In this document: positions 1-8,880 of the stretch, piece after piece
How the letters are laid out: every line of letters starts with the position of its first letter
Numbering within the stretch: position 1 is the stretch's first letter
NCBI GenBank assembly: GCA_963844055.1
Contig: CAWJMN010000001.1
Span: 3,906,001 to 3,970,000, forward strand
Reading direction: 5' to 3'
Source: CAWJMN01 sp963844055
GTDB taxonomy: Bacteria; Planctomycetota; Planctomycetia; Pirellulales; Pirellulaceae
Length of the DNA stretch: 64,000 nt
Notes under the pieces: generated by a model
The model's input: the letters and a program-made list of their open reading frames with translations, nothing else
Told to the model about the DNA's origin: nothing
The model's database searches: none
Program-made: the position numbers and the translations under genes

Positions 1-62
1 AATCGCTTAGCGATTACTCTGTAAAGGCATAATCGGTAAGCACTTAGATCGCATCACGAGAA

Positions 63-95
63 GGGACTACGCTTCATTGCGTGGTCCCTTTTTCG
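63..95 (+). terminator. Rho-independent terminator of an upstream gene
   Basis: A 10-bp stem (63-72 with 79-88, one G-T pair) closes a TTCATT loop and is followed by a T-run. No gene within the window ends before it. It resembles the terminators after the three DUF1559 genes downstream, so the gene to the left may be a further copy of that family; this is inference. Confidence 0.8.
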
Positions 96-148
96 ATTCT
101 TGCACGCCTCAAATCAACATAATAACAAAAAAGTTATTTATTTTTAAA

Positions 149-177
149 TTGCTTTACTTTTCGGGCGGTGATAATTT
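149..177 (+). promoter_or_regulatory. Putative sigma-70 promoter of DUF1559 gene 1
   Basis: TTGCTT at 149-154 and TAATTT at 172-177 are separated by 17 bp. The -10 box starts 111 nt before the ATG at 283. The same -35/-10 layout and the same 111-nt distance occur before the other two DUF1559 genes (1507-1535 and 2938-2966). That threefold repetition is the main support, since single matches would be weak. Confidence 0.6.
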
Positions 178-232
178 TTAGGAATTAGGGGGATTGGCAG
201 AAGAATCTGTCTCATTTCCCCCTTTATTATCC

Positions 233-250
233 TTGGTCTTTTTTGACCAA
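233..250 (+). promoter_or_regulatory. Leader hairpin upstream of DUF1559 gene 1
   Basis: TTGGTC and GACCAA form a perfect 6-bp stem around a loop of six T, ending 33 nt before the ATG. A pyrimidine-rich stretch and a GAGGTG ribosome-binding site follow. The second DUF1559 leader has a similar T-loop hairpin at 1593-1607. Its function is unknown; it could affect RNA stability or translation. Confidence 0.4.
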
Positions 251-282
251 ATCTCTTTCTTCCTTTTAGGCGAGGTGTTGAG

Positions 283-1341
283 ATGAAGATTATCAGAGGC
301 TCAGAAAGGAAAGCGTTCACGCTGGTCGAACTACTAGTCGTGATCGCCATCATTGGTGTGCTCGTAGCCTTGTTGCTACCTGCTATCCAAACCGCTCGCG
401 AGGCGGCACGTCGTGCCAGTTGCAGTAACAACCTGCGGCAAGTAGGCCTAGCCCTACAGAACTATCACGACACGTTTAAGACCTTCCCACCGAGTGGGTT
501 CTATGGTCGTCCCAGCACCACTGGTGCAAATCCGCAGTTGAACTATCACCACACTTGGGTCACAGCCATCCTTCCGTTCCTCGAACAGAAGCCGCTGTAC
601 GATGCCATCAACTTCAATCTGCCAGCTTACAACCAAACGATCAACATCAACGGAACCAATACGCCGCTGCAAAGCGTCGAAGTTCCCACGATGCGCTGCC
701 CTTCGGATGCCGGCTATAAAGTCGGCGAACAAAGCCAAACTTGGGGCTTTTCCGTGATGAATTACGCTGCCAGCGAAGGCTATCACTGGTGGGAACAAGC
801 TGGCATTGGACCTGGTGGACGCGCAGGGATCAGCACCTACGGTGACTATGCCGGTCTGTTTGCTCCAACTCGTACCAATGGTCTGCGCGATGTCACCGAC
901 GGCACCTCCAACACGGTCGCTGTCTGCGAAGTCGATAGCTATGGCTACTGCTGTGGCAACTGGGATCTCGGAGGCTCGGGCCGTCGTCGTCTACGTGGCG
1001 GCGAAGCTGTGTTCCGCAACCCACTTGTCTTCACGGCCGTTTACGGACGCGTGGGAATTGAAGGGGGTGGCATTTACTCCGAGGTAGATGGAAGCAGCAA
1101 GAGCAGCGACTGGTTCAAGCGTGCTCCTTACTCCTTCTCGCCAACCTTCATCACAGCCTTCGCACCACAATCAGAATGGCCCGCTGCTTCGTCAACGCAC
1201 GGCGGTGGCATCATTCAGTTTGCCCGTTGCGATGGGTCGGTTAGTAGCATCAACAAGAATTTGCCTGTGGGTATCTGGATCATCATTAACGGTATCCAGG
1301 ACAACTCGCCAAACCCCAATCCTTCGACCGTGGGCCAATAG
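283..1341 (+). CDS. DUF1559 domain-containing protein, copy 1
   Basis: A 352-aa protein of the DUF1559 (SBP_bac_10) family, greatly expanded in planctomycetes. The N-terminus has a prepilin-like motif (KAFTLVELLVVIAIIG, about residues 10-25): a basic head, a cleavage site before Phe and a hydrophobic helix. It should be processed and exported by a type II/IV pilin-like system, but Ala stands where Gly is usual before the cleavage site. Family hallmarks seen are ARRASCSNNLRQ, the THGGG...RCDGSV block and the C-terminal INGIQDN motif. A GAGGTG ribosome-binding site precedes the ATG. It is the first of three tandem paralogues, each with its own promoter and terminator. The molecular function of the family is unknown; a surface or extracellular structural role is inferred. 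Confidence 0.92.
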   Translation: MKIIRGSERKAFTLVELLVVIAIIGVLVALLLPAIQTAREAARRASCSNNLRQVGLALQNYHDTFKTFPPSGFYGRPSTTGANPQLNYHHTWVTAILPFLEQKPLYDAINFNLPAYNQTININGTNTPLQSVEVPTMRCPSDAGYKVGEQSQTWGFSVMNYAASEGYHWWEQAGIGPGGRAGISTYGDYAGLFAPTRTNGLRDVTDGTSNTVAVCEVDSYGYCCGNWDLGGSGRRRLRGGEAVFRNPLVFTAVYGRVGIEGGGIYSEVDGSSKSSDWFKRAPYSFSPTFITAFAPQSEWPAASSTHGGGIIQFARCDGSVSSINKNLPVGIWIIINGIQDNSPNPNPSTVGQ

Positions 1342-1421
1342 CCTCCCAGGAGTCAAGATAAAAGACTGATTAGCTGCAACTCCTTGCATATAAACCACTT
1401 ACACCCAAAAACCCTCACCGG

Positions 1422-1449
1422 GGCACGCCTACCAAGCGTGCCTTTTTTT
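1422..1449 (+). terminator. Rho-independent terminator of DUF1559 gene 1
   Basis: GGCACGC (1422-1428) and GCGTGCC (1436-1442) form a 7-bp GC-rich stem followed directly by seven T. It lies 80 bp after the stop codon. Confidence 0.85.
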
Positions 1450-1506
1450 ATTGACTCGCCAAAATTTCGGGTGGAACTAACAAGGGAAATTTAAAACGCA
1501 TAATTG

Positions 1507-1535
1507 TTGCTTGATTTGAAGCGAACTATTATGGT
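1507..1535 (+). promoter_or_regulatory. Putative sigma-70 promoter of DUF1559 gene 2
   Basis: TTGCTT (1507-1512), a 17-bp spacer and TATGGT (1530-1535). The -10 box starts exactly 111 nt before the ATG at 1641, as for the other two copies. Confidence 0.6.
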
Positions 1536-1592
1536 TCTGTGAAGAGGGCGCTCCGGAGGCGGCTTGCCGCATGTTAGCCCTTCATTATTTAG

Positions 1593-1607
1593 GGCCATTT
1601 TTTGGCC
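1593..1607 (+). promoter_or_regulatory. Leader hairpin upstream of DUF1559 gene 2
   Basis: GGCC (1593-1596) and GGCC (1604-1607) pair around a T-rich loop. It sits about 34 nt before the ATG, nearly the position of the hairpin in the copy 1 leader, although the stem sequences differ. Copy 3 has only a weak GACC/GGTC counterpart at 3020-3032. Confidence 0.3.
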
Positions 1608-1640
1608 TAGTTTTCTTCCTTATAAGGACGAGGTGTTTAG

Positions 1641-2724
1641 ATGAAGATTGTTCGAGGTTCGGAAAGGAACGCGTTCACACTGGTCGAACTCCTAGTGGTG
1701 ATCGCCATCATCGGTGTGCTTGTAGCCTTGTTGCTACCTGCCATCCAAACCGCTCGCGAAGCGGCACGTCGCGCCAGCTGCAGCAACAACCTGCGGCAAG
1801 TAGGCCTAGCCCTACAGAACTATCACGACACGTTTAAGACCTTCCCACCTAGTGGGTTCTACGGTCGCCCCAGCACCACCGGTGCAAATCCGCAATTGGC
1901 TTATCACCACACTTGGGTCACAGCCATCCTTCCGTTCCTCGAACAGAAGCCGCTGTACGATGCCATCAACTTCAACCTGCCTGCTTACAACCAGATGATC
2001 AACATCAACGGAGCCAACACGCCGCTGCAAAGCGTCGAAATTCCGACGATGCGTTGCCCATCGGATGCCGGTTACAAGAACGGCGAACAAGCTCAAACGT
2101 GGGGCTTCTCGGTCATGAACTACGCTGCTGAGCGAAGGTTTCCACTGGTGGCCAACCGCCGGTCTCAACCCTGCTTGGGGTGGTGGCTGGACCGTGTTGC
2201 CAGTTTACGGCGATTACTCGGGGCTTTTTGCTCCAACTCGCGTCAACGGCTTGCGTGACGTCACCGACGGCACCTCCAACACTGTCGCTGTTGCCGAAGT
2301 TGATAGCTACGGCTTCTGCTGCGGTAACAACGGCATTGGTAACTTTGCTGGCGGTTCGGGTCGTCGCCGTCTGCGTGGTGGTGAAGCTGTCTTCCGCAAT
2401 CCATTGGTCTATACCGCTTCGGGTGGTATCGTCGCCAATGAAACCGGTGGCGGCGTCTACTCCGAAGTTGACGGTGGCAGCAAGAACGGTGGCTGGTTCA
2501 AGGCCGGTCCATATTGCTACGCACCAGTTTACCTAACGGCATGGGGCGTACAGAATGAATGGGCTGGCCCATCTTCGACCCACGGCGGTGGCATTGTTCA
2601 GTTCACCCGTTGCGACGGTTCGGTCAGCGGCGTAAACAAGACCGTCAATTGGGGCATCTGGTGCATTATCAACGGCATCCAAGACAATGCTCCAAACCCA
2701 CAACCTTCGAACTCGGGTCAATAG
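1641..2724 (+). CDS. DUF1559 domain-containing protein, copy 2 (frameshifted)
   Basis: This is the second tandem DUF1559 gene. The reading frame is open from 1641 and matches copies 1 and 3 closely up to the MNYAA motif. One extra base near 2130 (an additional G against both neighbours) then shifts it, giving a short out-of-frame tail ending at 2258. The correct family sequence continues in the next frame to 2724 and ends in the usual INGIQDNAPNPQPSNSGQ. Promoter, ribosome-binding site (GAGGTG), prepilin-like N-terminus and terminator are all intact. No other damage is visible, so a sequencing indel or a very recent mutation is more likely than an old pseudogene. Repaired, it encodes about 360 aa. 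Confidence 0.85.
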
Positions 2725-2785
2725 TCGTTTAAAACCGCTTGCCCAGATTGAACTGGCAAAGCGAAATTAGGCTCACAAGCTTAGA

Positions 2786-2813
2786 GGCCACGCAGCAATG
2801 CGTGGCCTTTTTT
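2786..2813 (+). terminator. Rho-independent terminator of DUF1559 gene 2
   Basis: GGCCACGC (2786-2793) pairs perfectly with GCGTGGCC (2800-2807) and is followed by six T. Confidence 0.88.
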
Positions 2814-2937
2814 CGTGCGCCCATCCGCTGCAAAAATGTCGTCACACTCGCCCCATCCCAAAATAGCTACCCTCTGGCTAACAATTGCCTGACCCCCTGC
2901 ACAAACCCCAGCGGAAACGATTTTCTTAAAAATATAT

Positions 2938-2966
2938 TTGTTTTTTGATTTTAAAAGGGTTATGCT
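2938..2966 (+). promoter_or_regulatory. Putative sigma-70 promoter of DUF1559 gene 3
   Basis: TTGTTT (2938-2943), a 17-bp spacer and TATGCT (2961-2966). The -10 box starts 111 nt before the ATG at 3072, identical to copies 1 and 2. Confidence 0.6.
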
Positions 2967-3071
2967 CTCGCAAAAGCAGCGTTCGCCTGCTTCGATCCTT
3001 TCAAAATCTGGACCCATAAGACCAACACGGTCACTTTCTTTTCATCCTTTTTCCAGAGGTGAGGTGGAATT

Positions 3072-4154
3072 ATGCGAGTTCTTCGAGGAGTCGAGAGAAA
3101 GGCATTTACGCTAGTAGAACTACTAGTAGTAATTGCCATCATTGGTGTGCTCGTAGCTTTGTTGCTACCTGCCATCCAAACCGCCCGCGAGGCGGCACGT
3201 CGCGCCAGCTGCAGTAACAACCTGCGGCAAGTAGGCCTAGCCCTACAGAATTACCACGACACATTTAAGACCTTCCCACCTAGTGGGTTCTACGGTCGCC
3301 CCAGCACCACCGGTGCAAATCCGCAGTTGGCTTATCACCACACTTGGGTCACAGCCATTCTTCCGTTCCTCGAACAGAAGCCGCTGTACGATGCCATCAA
3401 TTTCAACCTGCCTGCCTACAACCAGATGATCAACATCAACGGAACAAACACGCCGCTGCAAAGCGTCGAAATTCCAACGATGCGTTGCCCATCCGACGCC
3501 GGCTATAAAGTCGGCGAACAGAGCCAAACGTGGGGCTTCTCGGTCATGAATTACGCCGGCAGCGAAGGCTTCCATTGGTGGCCAACCGCTGGTCTCAATC
3601 CAGGTTGGGGTGGTGGCTGGTCTGCACTTCCTGTTTACGGCGATTACGCCGGCTTGTTCGCACCGACTCGTGCAAACGGCCTGCGTGACGTCACCGACGG
3701 CACCTCCAACACGGTCGCTGTCACCGAATGCGACAGCTATGGTTACTGCTGCGGTAACACCAGCTACGGCAACATTTCTGGTGGTACAGGCCGTCGCCGC
3801 TTGCGTGGTGGTGAGGCCGTCTTCCGCAATCCATTGGTTTACACAGCCCCTGCAGGGATTGTGGCCAACGAAGGTGGCAGCGGCGTCTACTCGGAAGTCG
3901 ATGGCGGCAGCAAAAACGGCGGCTGGTTCAAGGCTGGTCCCTATTGCTATTGCCCGGTCTATCTGACGGCGTGGGGTGTGATGAACGAATGGGGTGGACC
4001 ATCGTCAACCCACGGCGGCGGTATCGTTCAGTTTGCTCGCTGCGACGGGTCTGTCAGCGGTGTTAACAAGACGATTAACTGGCCAACCTGGATCATCATC
4101 AACGGTATCCAAGACAATGCGCCAAACCCACAGCCTTCGAACTCGGGACAGTAG
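3072..4154 (+). CDS. DUF1559 domain-containing protein, copy 3
   Basis: A 360-aa intact member of the same family, with prepilin-like N-terminus (KAFTLVELLVVIAIIG) and the same conserved blocks as copies 1 and 2. The first roughly 160 residues are almost identical in all three copies, even at synonymous sites. The C-terminal half is clearly more divergent, in the loops around the GRRRLRGGEAVFRNPL block and the region before THGGG. A GAGGTGAGGTGG stretch upstream of the ATG supplies the ribosome-binding site. Function is unknown. A secreted or cell-surface, pseudopilin-like protein is inferred from the N-terminus. Confidence 0.92.
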   Translation: MRVLRGVERKAFTLVELLVVIAIIGVLVALLLPAIQTAREAARRASCSNNLRQVGLALQNYHDTFKTFPPSGFYGRPSTTGANPQLAYHHTWVTAILPFLEQKPLYDAINFNLPAYNQMININGTNTPLQSVEIPTMRCPSDAGYKVGEQSQTWGFSVMNYAGSEGFHWWPTAGLNPGWGGGWSALPVYGDYAGLFAPTRANGLRDVTDGTSNTVAVTECDSYGYCCGNTSYGNISGGTGRRRLRGGEAVFRNPLVYTAPAGIVANEGGSGVYSEVDGGSKNGGWFKAGPYCYCPVYLTAWGVMNEWGGPSSTHGGGIVQFARCDGSVSGVNKTINWPTWIIINGIQDNAPNPQPSNSGQ

Positions 4155-4193
4155 TCCAACTTGGGGTTCGGTTTCTACCTGATCTATTCCTTT

Positions 4194-4228
4194 AGAGGGC
4201 CTGCCAGCGATGGCGGGCTCTCTTTTTT
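4194..4228 (+). terminator. Rho-independent terminator of DUF1559 gene 3
   Basis: A 13-bp stem (4194-4206 with 4211-4223, including two G-T pairs) with a GCGA loop runs into a T-run. Confidence 0.85.
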
Positions 4229-4385
4229 GTTGGCAACCTCGATTTCACGCTGGCAATTCGCCACCAATCCACGGGATTGTCGCATGCACAGGCAGCAGTT
4301 CGGCTGTTAGAATTCGAGTTTGGGAAAAGTAGACGCCAATTGCGCTTACGACCCAAGCTCCTTTTGATAGCTCTTTCCGGCCACC

Positions 4386-5780
4386 ATGTCTTCTTACGAT
4401 ACCATCATCATCGGCGCAGGAATGTCTGGCCTCGCGGCCGGAATTCGCCTAGCGCACTACGACCAGCGCGTCTGCATCCTAGAGAAGCATTACACCATTG
4501 GTGGCCTCAATTCGTTCTACCGGCTGCGCGGCCGCGATTACGACGTGGGCCTGCATGCCGTCACTAACTTCACCCCCAAGGGAACCAAAAAAGGGCCGTT
4601 GGCTCGTCTACTTCGCCAACTCCGCTTCCAATGGGAAGACTTTGCACTCTCGCCCCAGATCGGCTCACGCATTGCCTTTCCTGGCGTTCATCTGGACATG
4701 AGCAATGATCCGCAGCATTTACAAAGCGAGGTTGAAGCCACTTTTCCGGATCAGAAGGACAACTACCAAAAGCTTTTGGGGATGATCGTTGACTACGACG
4801 ATCTCAACCAAGAGATGTTTGCCATGTCCACGCGTGAGGTCCTCTCGCAAACACTTTCTAGCCCACTTCTGATCGAAATGCTCCTTTGCCCACTCATGTG
4901 GTACGGCAACGCTCGCGAACATGACATGGACTGGGGACAGTTTTGCATCATGTTCCGCAGCATCTATCTGGAAGGAATGGCTCGCCCATTTGCTGGCGTC
5001 CGTTTGATCCTAAAAAACCTCGTCCGCCGTTTTCGTGAGCTCGGCGGCGAACTCAAGCTTCGTGCCGGCGTGACCAGCATCAAAGTCGACGGCGATCGCG
5101 CGGTAGGAGTGGTCCTTGAAAACGGTGAAGAGCTCACCGCACGCCACATTCTCTCTTCGGCCGGCATTGTAGAGACCCAGCGACTATGCCAGGCCGACAT
5201 CGGCGAACCCACCACAGCCCCCGTTGGCCAGCTTAGCTTTACGGAATCGATCTCGGTGCTCGATCGCACCCCTAAACAACTGGGTCATGATCGAACCATC
5301 GTCTTTTACAACGACAGCGAAAAGTTCCATTGGCAGCGCCCACGCCATGAGCTTGGCGATGTTCGCACCGGCGTGATTTGCTCTCCCAATAACTTCCTCT
5401 ACTCGGCTGCCGAAGGCGAACTTCCCGAAGGGGTGATTCGCATCACGTCGCTGGCCGATCATGAGAAGTGGCAGGGCCTGAACGAAGAGCAATATCGCTT
5501 AGAAAAGCTCCGCTGGTACGATCGCATGACCGCCTCGGCCGTCCGCTTTATGCCTGACTTCCGCTCGCGCGTAATCGATACCGACATGTTTACGCCCAAC
5601 ACCGTTCGTCGCTTTACTTTTCATGATAACGGCGCAATCTACGGTGCTCCCGACAAACGCCTGGATGGCACCACCGATTTCAAAAACCTGTTTCTGTGCG
5701 GAACAGACCAAGGCTATGTCGGCATCATCGGAAGTATCATCAGTGGCATTAGCATGGCCAACATGCACTGCCTTAAATAG
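4386..5780 (+). CDS. FAD-dependent oxidoreductase, phytoene desaturase (CrtI)-like
   Basis: A 464-aa soluble flavoprotein of the CrtI/phytoene desaturase-retinol saturase superfamily. The N-terminal dinucleotide-binding motif is IIIGAGMSGLAAG (residues 7-19), followed by a Glu-Lys ribose-binding end (LEKHY). The conserved GG of YTIGGLNS and the C-terminal FAD motif (LFLCGTDQGYVGIIGSIISG) are present. Such enzymes desaturate, isomerise or saturate polyene or isoprenoid chains. It heads a same-strand run with two membrane proteins, a second CrtI-like enzyme and FabZ- and FabI-type proteins, which points to lipid or polyene metabolism rather than ordinary carotenoid synthesis, since no crtB or crtE is seen. 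The exact substrate cannot be read from sequence. Confidence 0.82.
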   Translation: MSSYDTIIIGAGMSGLAAGIRLAHYDQRVCILEKHYTIGGLNSFYRLRGRDYDVGLHAVTNFTPKGTKKGPLARLLRQLRFQWEDFALSPQIGSRIAFPGVHLDMSNDPQHLQSEVEATFPDQKDNYQKLLGMIVDYDDLNQEMFAMSTREVLSQTLSSPLLIEMLLCPLMWYGNAREHDMDWGQFCIMFRSIYLEGMARPFAGVRLILKNLVRRFRELGGELKLRAGVTSIKVDGDRAVGVVLENGEELTARHILSSAGIVETQRLCQADIGEPTTAPVGQLSFTESISVLDRTPKQLGHDRTIVFYNDSEKFHWQRPRHELGDVRTGVICSPNNFLYSAAEGELPEGVIRITSLADHEKWQGLNEEQYRLEKLRWYDRMTASAVRFMPDFRSRVIDTDMFTPNTVRRFTFHDNGAIYGAPDKRLDGTTDFKNLFLCGTDQGYVGIIGSIISGISMANMHCLK

Positions 5781-5828
5781 TTTTACCCATTGGATTTCAA
5801 AACCCCCTACTCTTCTCGGAGCCTCGCA

Positions 5829-6488
5829 ATGTTCCTCCGCTGGAGACCACGCTTTTCGCTGGGGCTACTCCTGTATGGCCTATCGCTCATTTCCATTGGC
5901 CTGGCTCTCTATCTCTCGCGTACCGAACTGCATGCCAAGCGGCGAGAGGCCGAAAAACTGCGAGTCCTCTGCGGCTATCTAACGATCAAAGATCCAAACA
6001 AACCCCAGATCATCAGCATTAAAAACACCGACGACCACACCTATACCTGGCGTGTCTACTTGCCAAAAAACCAAACCTGGGAACTCTTGCTGGCGACGGA
6101 TGGAATTCCCCTATTGGGCGATGTAACGGGCAAAATCCACCGTCAAATACTCACGCCCCAAGAGCCCGTATTCCTGCTGCAAATACAGTTTGAACGCCAA
6201 GCCGATGGCCCGTTTGTCGTCGTGACCAAATACCCCGGCAGCAAAACGGTCACGCCAGTTTCGCCAGAATGCGCCGCGTGGCTCGATCCCAAAACTTCTC
6301 GCCGTAGTTCCACCAGCAGTTCCCTTGCAGGAGGCCGCCCAGAACCACTGCTCACCGACAAATCGAATGAACTCATGCGCATGCGCGTAACTACTGGCGA
6401 TGGCATGGCTACAACCAACAACAATAATGCCTGCGGCGGGCTATTCTTAAGTCTTAAAAAACAGGAGGAGGCAGCTACTTCAAAGTAG
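5829..6488 (+). CDS. Hypothetical single-pass membrane protein, paralogue A
   Basis: About 219 aa from the ATG at 5829, which is preceded by CGGAG; a TTG at 5790 in the same frame is less likely. The N-terminus carries one hydrophobic segment (about residues 9-30), then a charged, coiled-coil-like stretch (RREAEKLR). A conserved block follows, GYLTIKDPNKP, then a short beta-rich domain with TWRVYLP. The next gene has the same architecture and motifs (GYFEIKDPNK, RWRIYLP), so they are paralogues. It lies 48 bp after the first CrtI-like gene. Function is unknown. The topology suggests an N-terminal anchor with the domain outside the cytoplasm. Confidence 0.7.
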   Translation: MFLRWRPRFSLGLLLYGLSLISIGLALYLSRTELHAKRREAEKLRVLCGYLTIKDPNKPQIISIKNTDDHTYTWRVYLPKNQTWELLLATDGIPLLGDVTGKIHRQILTPQEPVFLLQIQFERQADGPFVVVTKYPGSKTVTPVSPECAAWLDPKTSRRSSTSSSLAGGRPEPLLTDKSNELMRMRVTTGDGMATTNNNNACGGLFLSLKKQEEAATSK

Positions 6489-6497
6489 CCAACTATC

Positions 6498-7204
6498 ATG
6501 GCCTCCCCCTCCCCTCCCCCGACAGATTTAAACAGTCGCGCCCCCACCAGCGAACGCCCCCAGCGAGGCTTTCGCTTTTCCTTGCGGACGGCGTTCGTCG
6601 CCATCACACTAATCCCGTTGATCTTGCGCAGATCCAGTCCGCACGCGAGCTGGCCTCTCTTCGGAAAGAGGTGACTCGCCTGCGTGAAGAATCCGGTTAC
6701 TTTGAAATCAAAGACCCCAACAAGATCTACGTGCTTGCCTTGCGGTCTCAGGAAGAAAAGAATTTCCGCTGGCGCATTTATCTTCCTCCCAACGTCATGT
6801 GGCGCAAGAAGATGGCGGTCGGCAATATTCCAGCGACCGGTTTTGCAAATTCTAGTGCATCCCTTTCTTCGGGAAGCACTTCTTCCGGTGAATCGCAAAC
6901 GATTGAAGTTGCCGTCCGGCGCAACCTAAACGGAGAGCTGCAACTAAAATTCATTACGGGGTCGGGCTCAACCGCTCAAAACATCCAAGATAAGGACCTT
7001 CGCTGGCTCGATCCCACTCAAAGCTGCCCCGTCAGTGTGCACCAAGCGGGCATGGGGGGCGTTCAAGAGTTTTCTCCCGACGAGCCGATCGAACTGCTTC
7101 GCATGCGCGTAATTCCCATCCAGGAAGATGGGACGACCGGCCCCATTCCAGAAAGAACGGACGGAATCCTGGTCTATATCAGCCATCCGGACATCGACAA
7201 ATAG
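6498..7204 (+). CDS. Hypothetical single-pass membrane protein, paralogue B (frameshifted)
   Basis: The ATG at 6498 lies 9 bp after paralogue A and opens a frame with a proline-rich head and a hydrophobic segment (TAFVAITLIPLIL). That frame is lost near 6626. The next frame continues with a coiled-coil-like AREL-SLRKEV-RLREE stretch, GYFEIKDPNK and RWRIYLP, which match paralogue A. One missing G in TTGCGCAG near 6626 would join the halves exactly (ILAQIQSAREL). Without repair, only a GTG at 6671 could start the downstream part, leaving no membrane anchor. A sequencing indel is the simplest explanation. Repaired length is about 235 aa; function unknown. Confidence 0.65.
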
Positions 7205-7360
7205 CCGCTTTCGCTTTGGCTACGTCATTAGGGGCCCTGCTAAGCCACTGGCCAACTCGGTAAGATTTAGCTAACACCCGAGCAGCCCCGTCCCCTTAGA
7301 TTTGGGAGGGCCTGTTTCCCCTGGCCACCTCTCCTTTTGTTGAATTAGCGTAGTCGGAAC

Positions 7361-8821
7361 ATGCCCAAGGATTTTTTGAAAGACACCCGCGACTACTACG
7401 ATGTGGTCGTAATCGGCTCTGGCCTGGCGGGACTGACGGCAGCCAATATCTTGGGACGAGCAGGACGCAGCGTTCTGCTTTTGGAGCAGCACTACAAGCT
7501 CGGTGGAATGGCCACGTGGTTCAAGCGTCCCGGCGGGCACATCTTTGATATTTCGCTGCATGGCTTTCCGTTTGGAATGATCAAAAGCTGCAAACGCTAT
7601 TGGACCAAGGAAATCGCCGATTCAATCGTACCGCTCAAGGGGATTCGATTCGACAACCCGATGTTCTCGCTGATGACGAGTTACGACCGGGAAGATTTCA
7701 CGCGACTGCTCACCACCAAGTTCGGCGTTACCCCAGAAACGGTCAATCGGTTTTTCGATACGGCCCGGGGGATGAACTTTTACGACGACCAGTCGAAGAC
7801 CACTCGCGAGCTGTTTGAAGAATTCTTCCCTGGCAGGCAAGACATCGTCCGCCTCCTGATGGAGCCGATCACCTACGCCAACGGAAGCACCCTCGAAGAT
7901 CCGGCAATCACTTACGGCATCGTCTTTTCCAACTTCATGTCCAAGGGAGTTTGGACGTTTGAAGGGGGAACCGATCGCCTCATCGACCTAATGCATAAAG
8001 ACCTACTCAAAAGCGGAGTCGATGTTCGCATCAAGGCCGACTGCCAAAAGATCCTGGTAAACAATGGCAAGGTAACAGGCGTTCAAGTCAACGGCAAAGA
8101 GATCAAGTGCGGCACGGTGGTCAGCAACAGTAATCTGCGATCCACCATTTTCCGCTTAGTGGGCGAAGAGCACTTCGACAAGAAGTTTGTCGACGATGCG
8201 AAGGCCGTCCGGCTCAACAACAGCAGCACGCAGGTTTATATCGCGCTCAAAGAGAACGAAACGGTCGATGAGAGCATGGGGGACCTGTTCTTCACCTCCA
8301 CCGCCAAAGAGTTCCGAACTGATCTACTCCTCAGCCGTGACGTAACGAGCCGCACCTACTCGTTCTACTATCCGCGCACTCGCCCCCAAGGGCGACCTCG
8401 GCACTTGATCGTCTCCAGCACGAACGCCAACTACTCCGACTGGGCTTCGCTCCCTGAAGAAGAGTACGAAGCCAGCAAGAAGGACCTTGTCGAAAAGACG
8501 CTGGACCATCTCAATGGCTATTTGCCAAACATTCGCGAGCGGATTGACCATGCCGAGGCGGCAACCCCCAAAACCTTCCAGCATTACACGGCCCACATCG
8601 AAGGGGCCAGCTTTGGAACCAAATTCGAGGGCCTAATGGTCAGTCGGGCATTGCCTGAGCAAGTCGGCGGCCTCTATCACGCGGGAAGCGTGGGGATCAT
8701 CATGTCCGGCTGGCTGGGCGCTATCAATTATGGCGTGATCGTCGCCAACGATGTCGACAATCGCCTGATGAAGATGGCACAAACTCCTACCTCTTCGCCC
8801 ACGGTAGCAACAGACGCCTAA
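7361..8821 (+). CDS. FAD-dependent oxidoreductase, CrtI-like (second copy)
   Basis: A 486-aa flavoprotein of the same superfamily as the product of 4386-5780 but only distantly similar to it. Its Rossmann motif is VVVIGSGLAGLTAAN (about residues 15-29), then LLLEQHYKLGGMA. The C-terminal FAD-binding stretch is GGLYHAGSVGIIMSGWLGA. It belongs to the NAD(P)/FAD-dependent desaturase/isomerase group that includes phytoene desaturases and retinol saturase. A FabZ-type dehydratase gene starts 59 bp downstream, which supports an acyl-chain or polyene substrate. A second possibility is an isoprenoid saturase. Cofactor binding is clear; substrate is inferred only. Confidence 0.82.
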   Translation: MPKDFLKDTRDYYDVVVIGSGLAGLTAANILGRAGRSVLLLEQHYKLGGMATWFKRPGGHIFDISLHGFPFGMIKSCKRYWTKEIADSIVPLKGIRFDNPMFSLMTSYDREDFTRLLTTKFGVTPETVNRFFDTARGMNFYDDQSKTTRELFEEFFPGRQDIVRLLMEPITYANGSTLEDPAITYGIVFSNFMSKGVWTFEGGTDRLIDLMHKDLLKSGVDVRIKADCQKILVNNGKVTGVQVNGKEIKCGTVVSNSNLRSTIFRLVGEEHFDKKFVDDAKAVRLNNSSTQVYIALKENETVDESMGDLFFTSTAKEFRTDLLLSRDVTSRTYSFYYPRTRPQGRPRHLIVSSTNANYSDWASLPEEEYEASKKDLVEKTLDHLNGYLPNIRERIDHAEAATPKTFQHYTAHIEGASFGTKFEGLMVSRALPEQVGGLYHAGSVGIIMSGWLGAINYGVIVANDVDNRLMKMAQTPTSSPTVATDA

Positions 8822-8880
8822 CACAAAATCGATCGTCGCCTTGGCTTTGTTTTTGAAGCTCACGAATTCATAGGTACATC

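Larger units (their letters stand above)
283..4154 (+). repeat. Tandem triplication of a DUF1559 transcription unit
   Basis: Three complete promoter-leader-gene-terminator units follow one another with a period of about 1.36-1.43 kb (ATGs at 283, 1641 and 3072). Identity is highest over the first 480-500 bp of each gene and drops in the 3' half. This is the pattern expected from duplication followed by partial gene conversion. Confidence 0.85.

Noticed and set aside
1571..2536. Overlapping ORFs inside and before DUF1559 copy 2
   Set aside because: They are out-of-frame shadows of the strongly conserved DUF1559 coding frame, explained by the one-base break near 2130.
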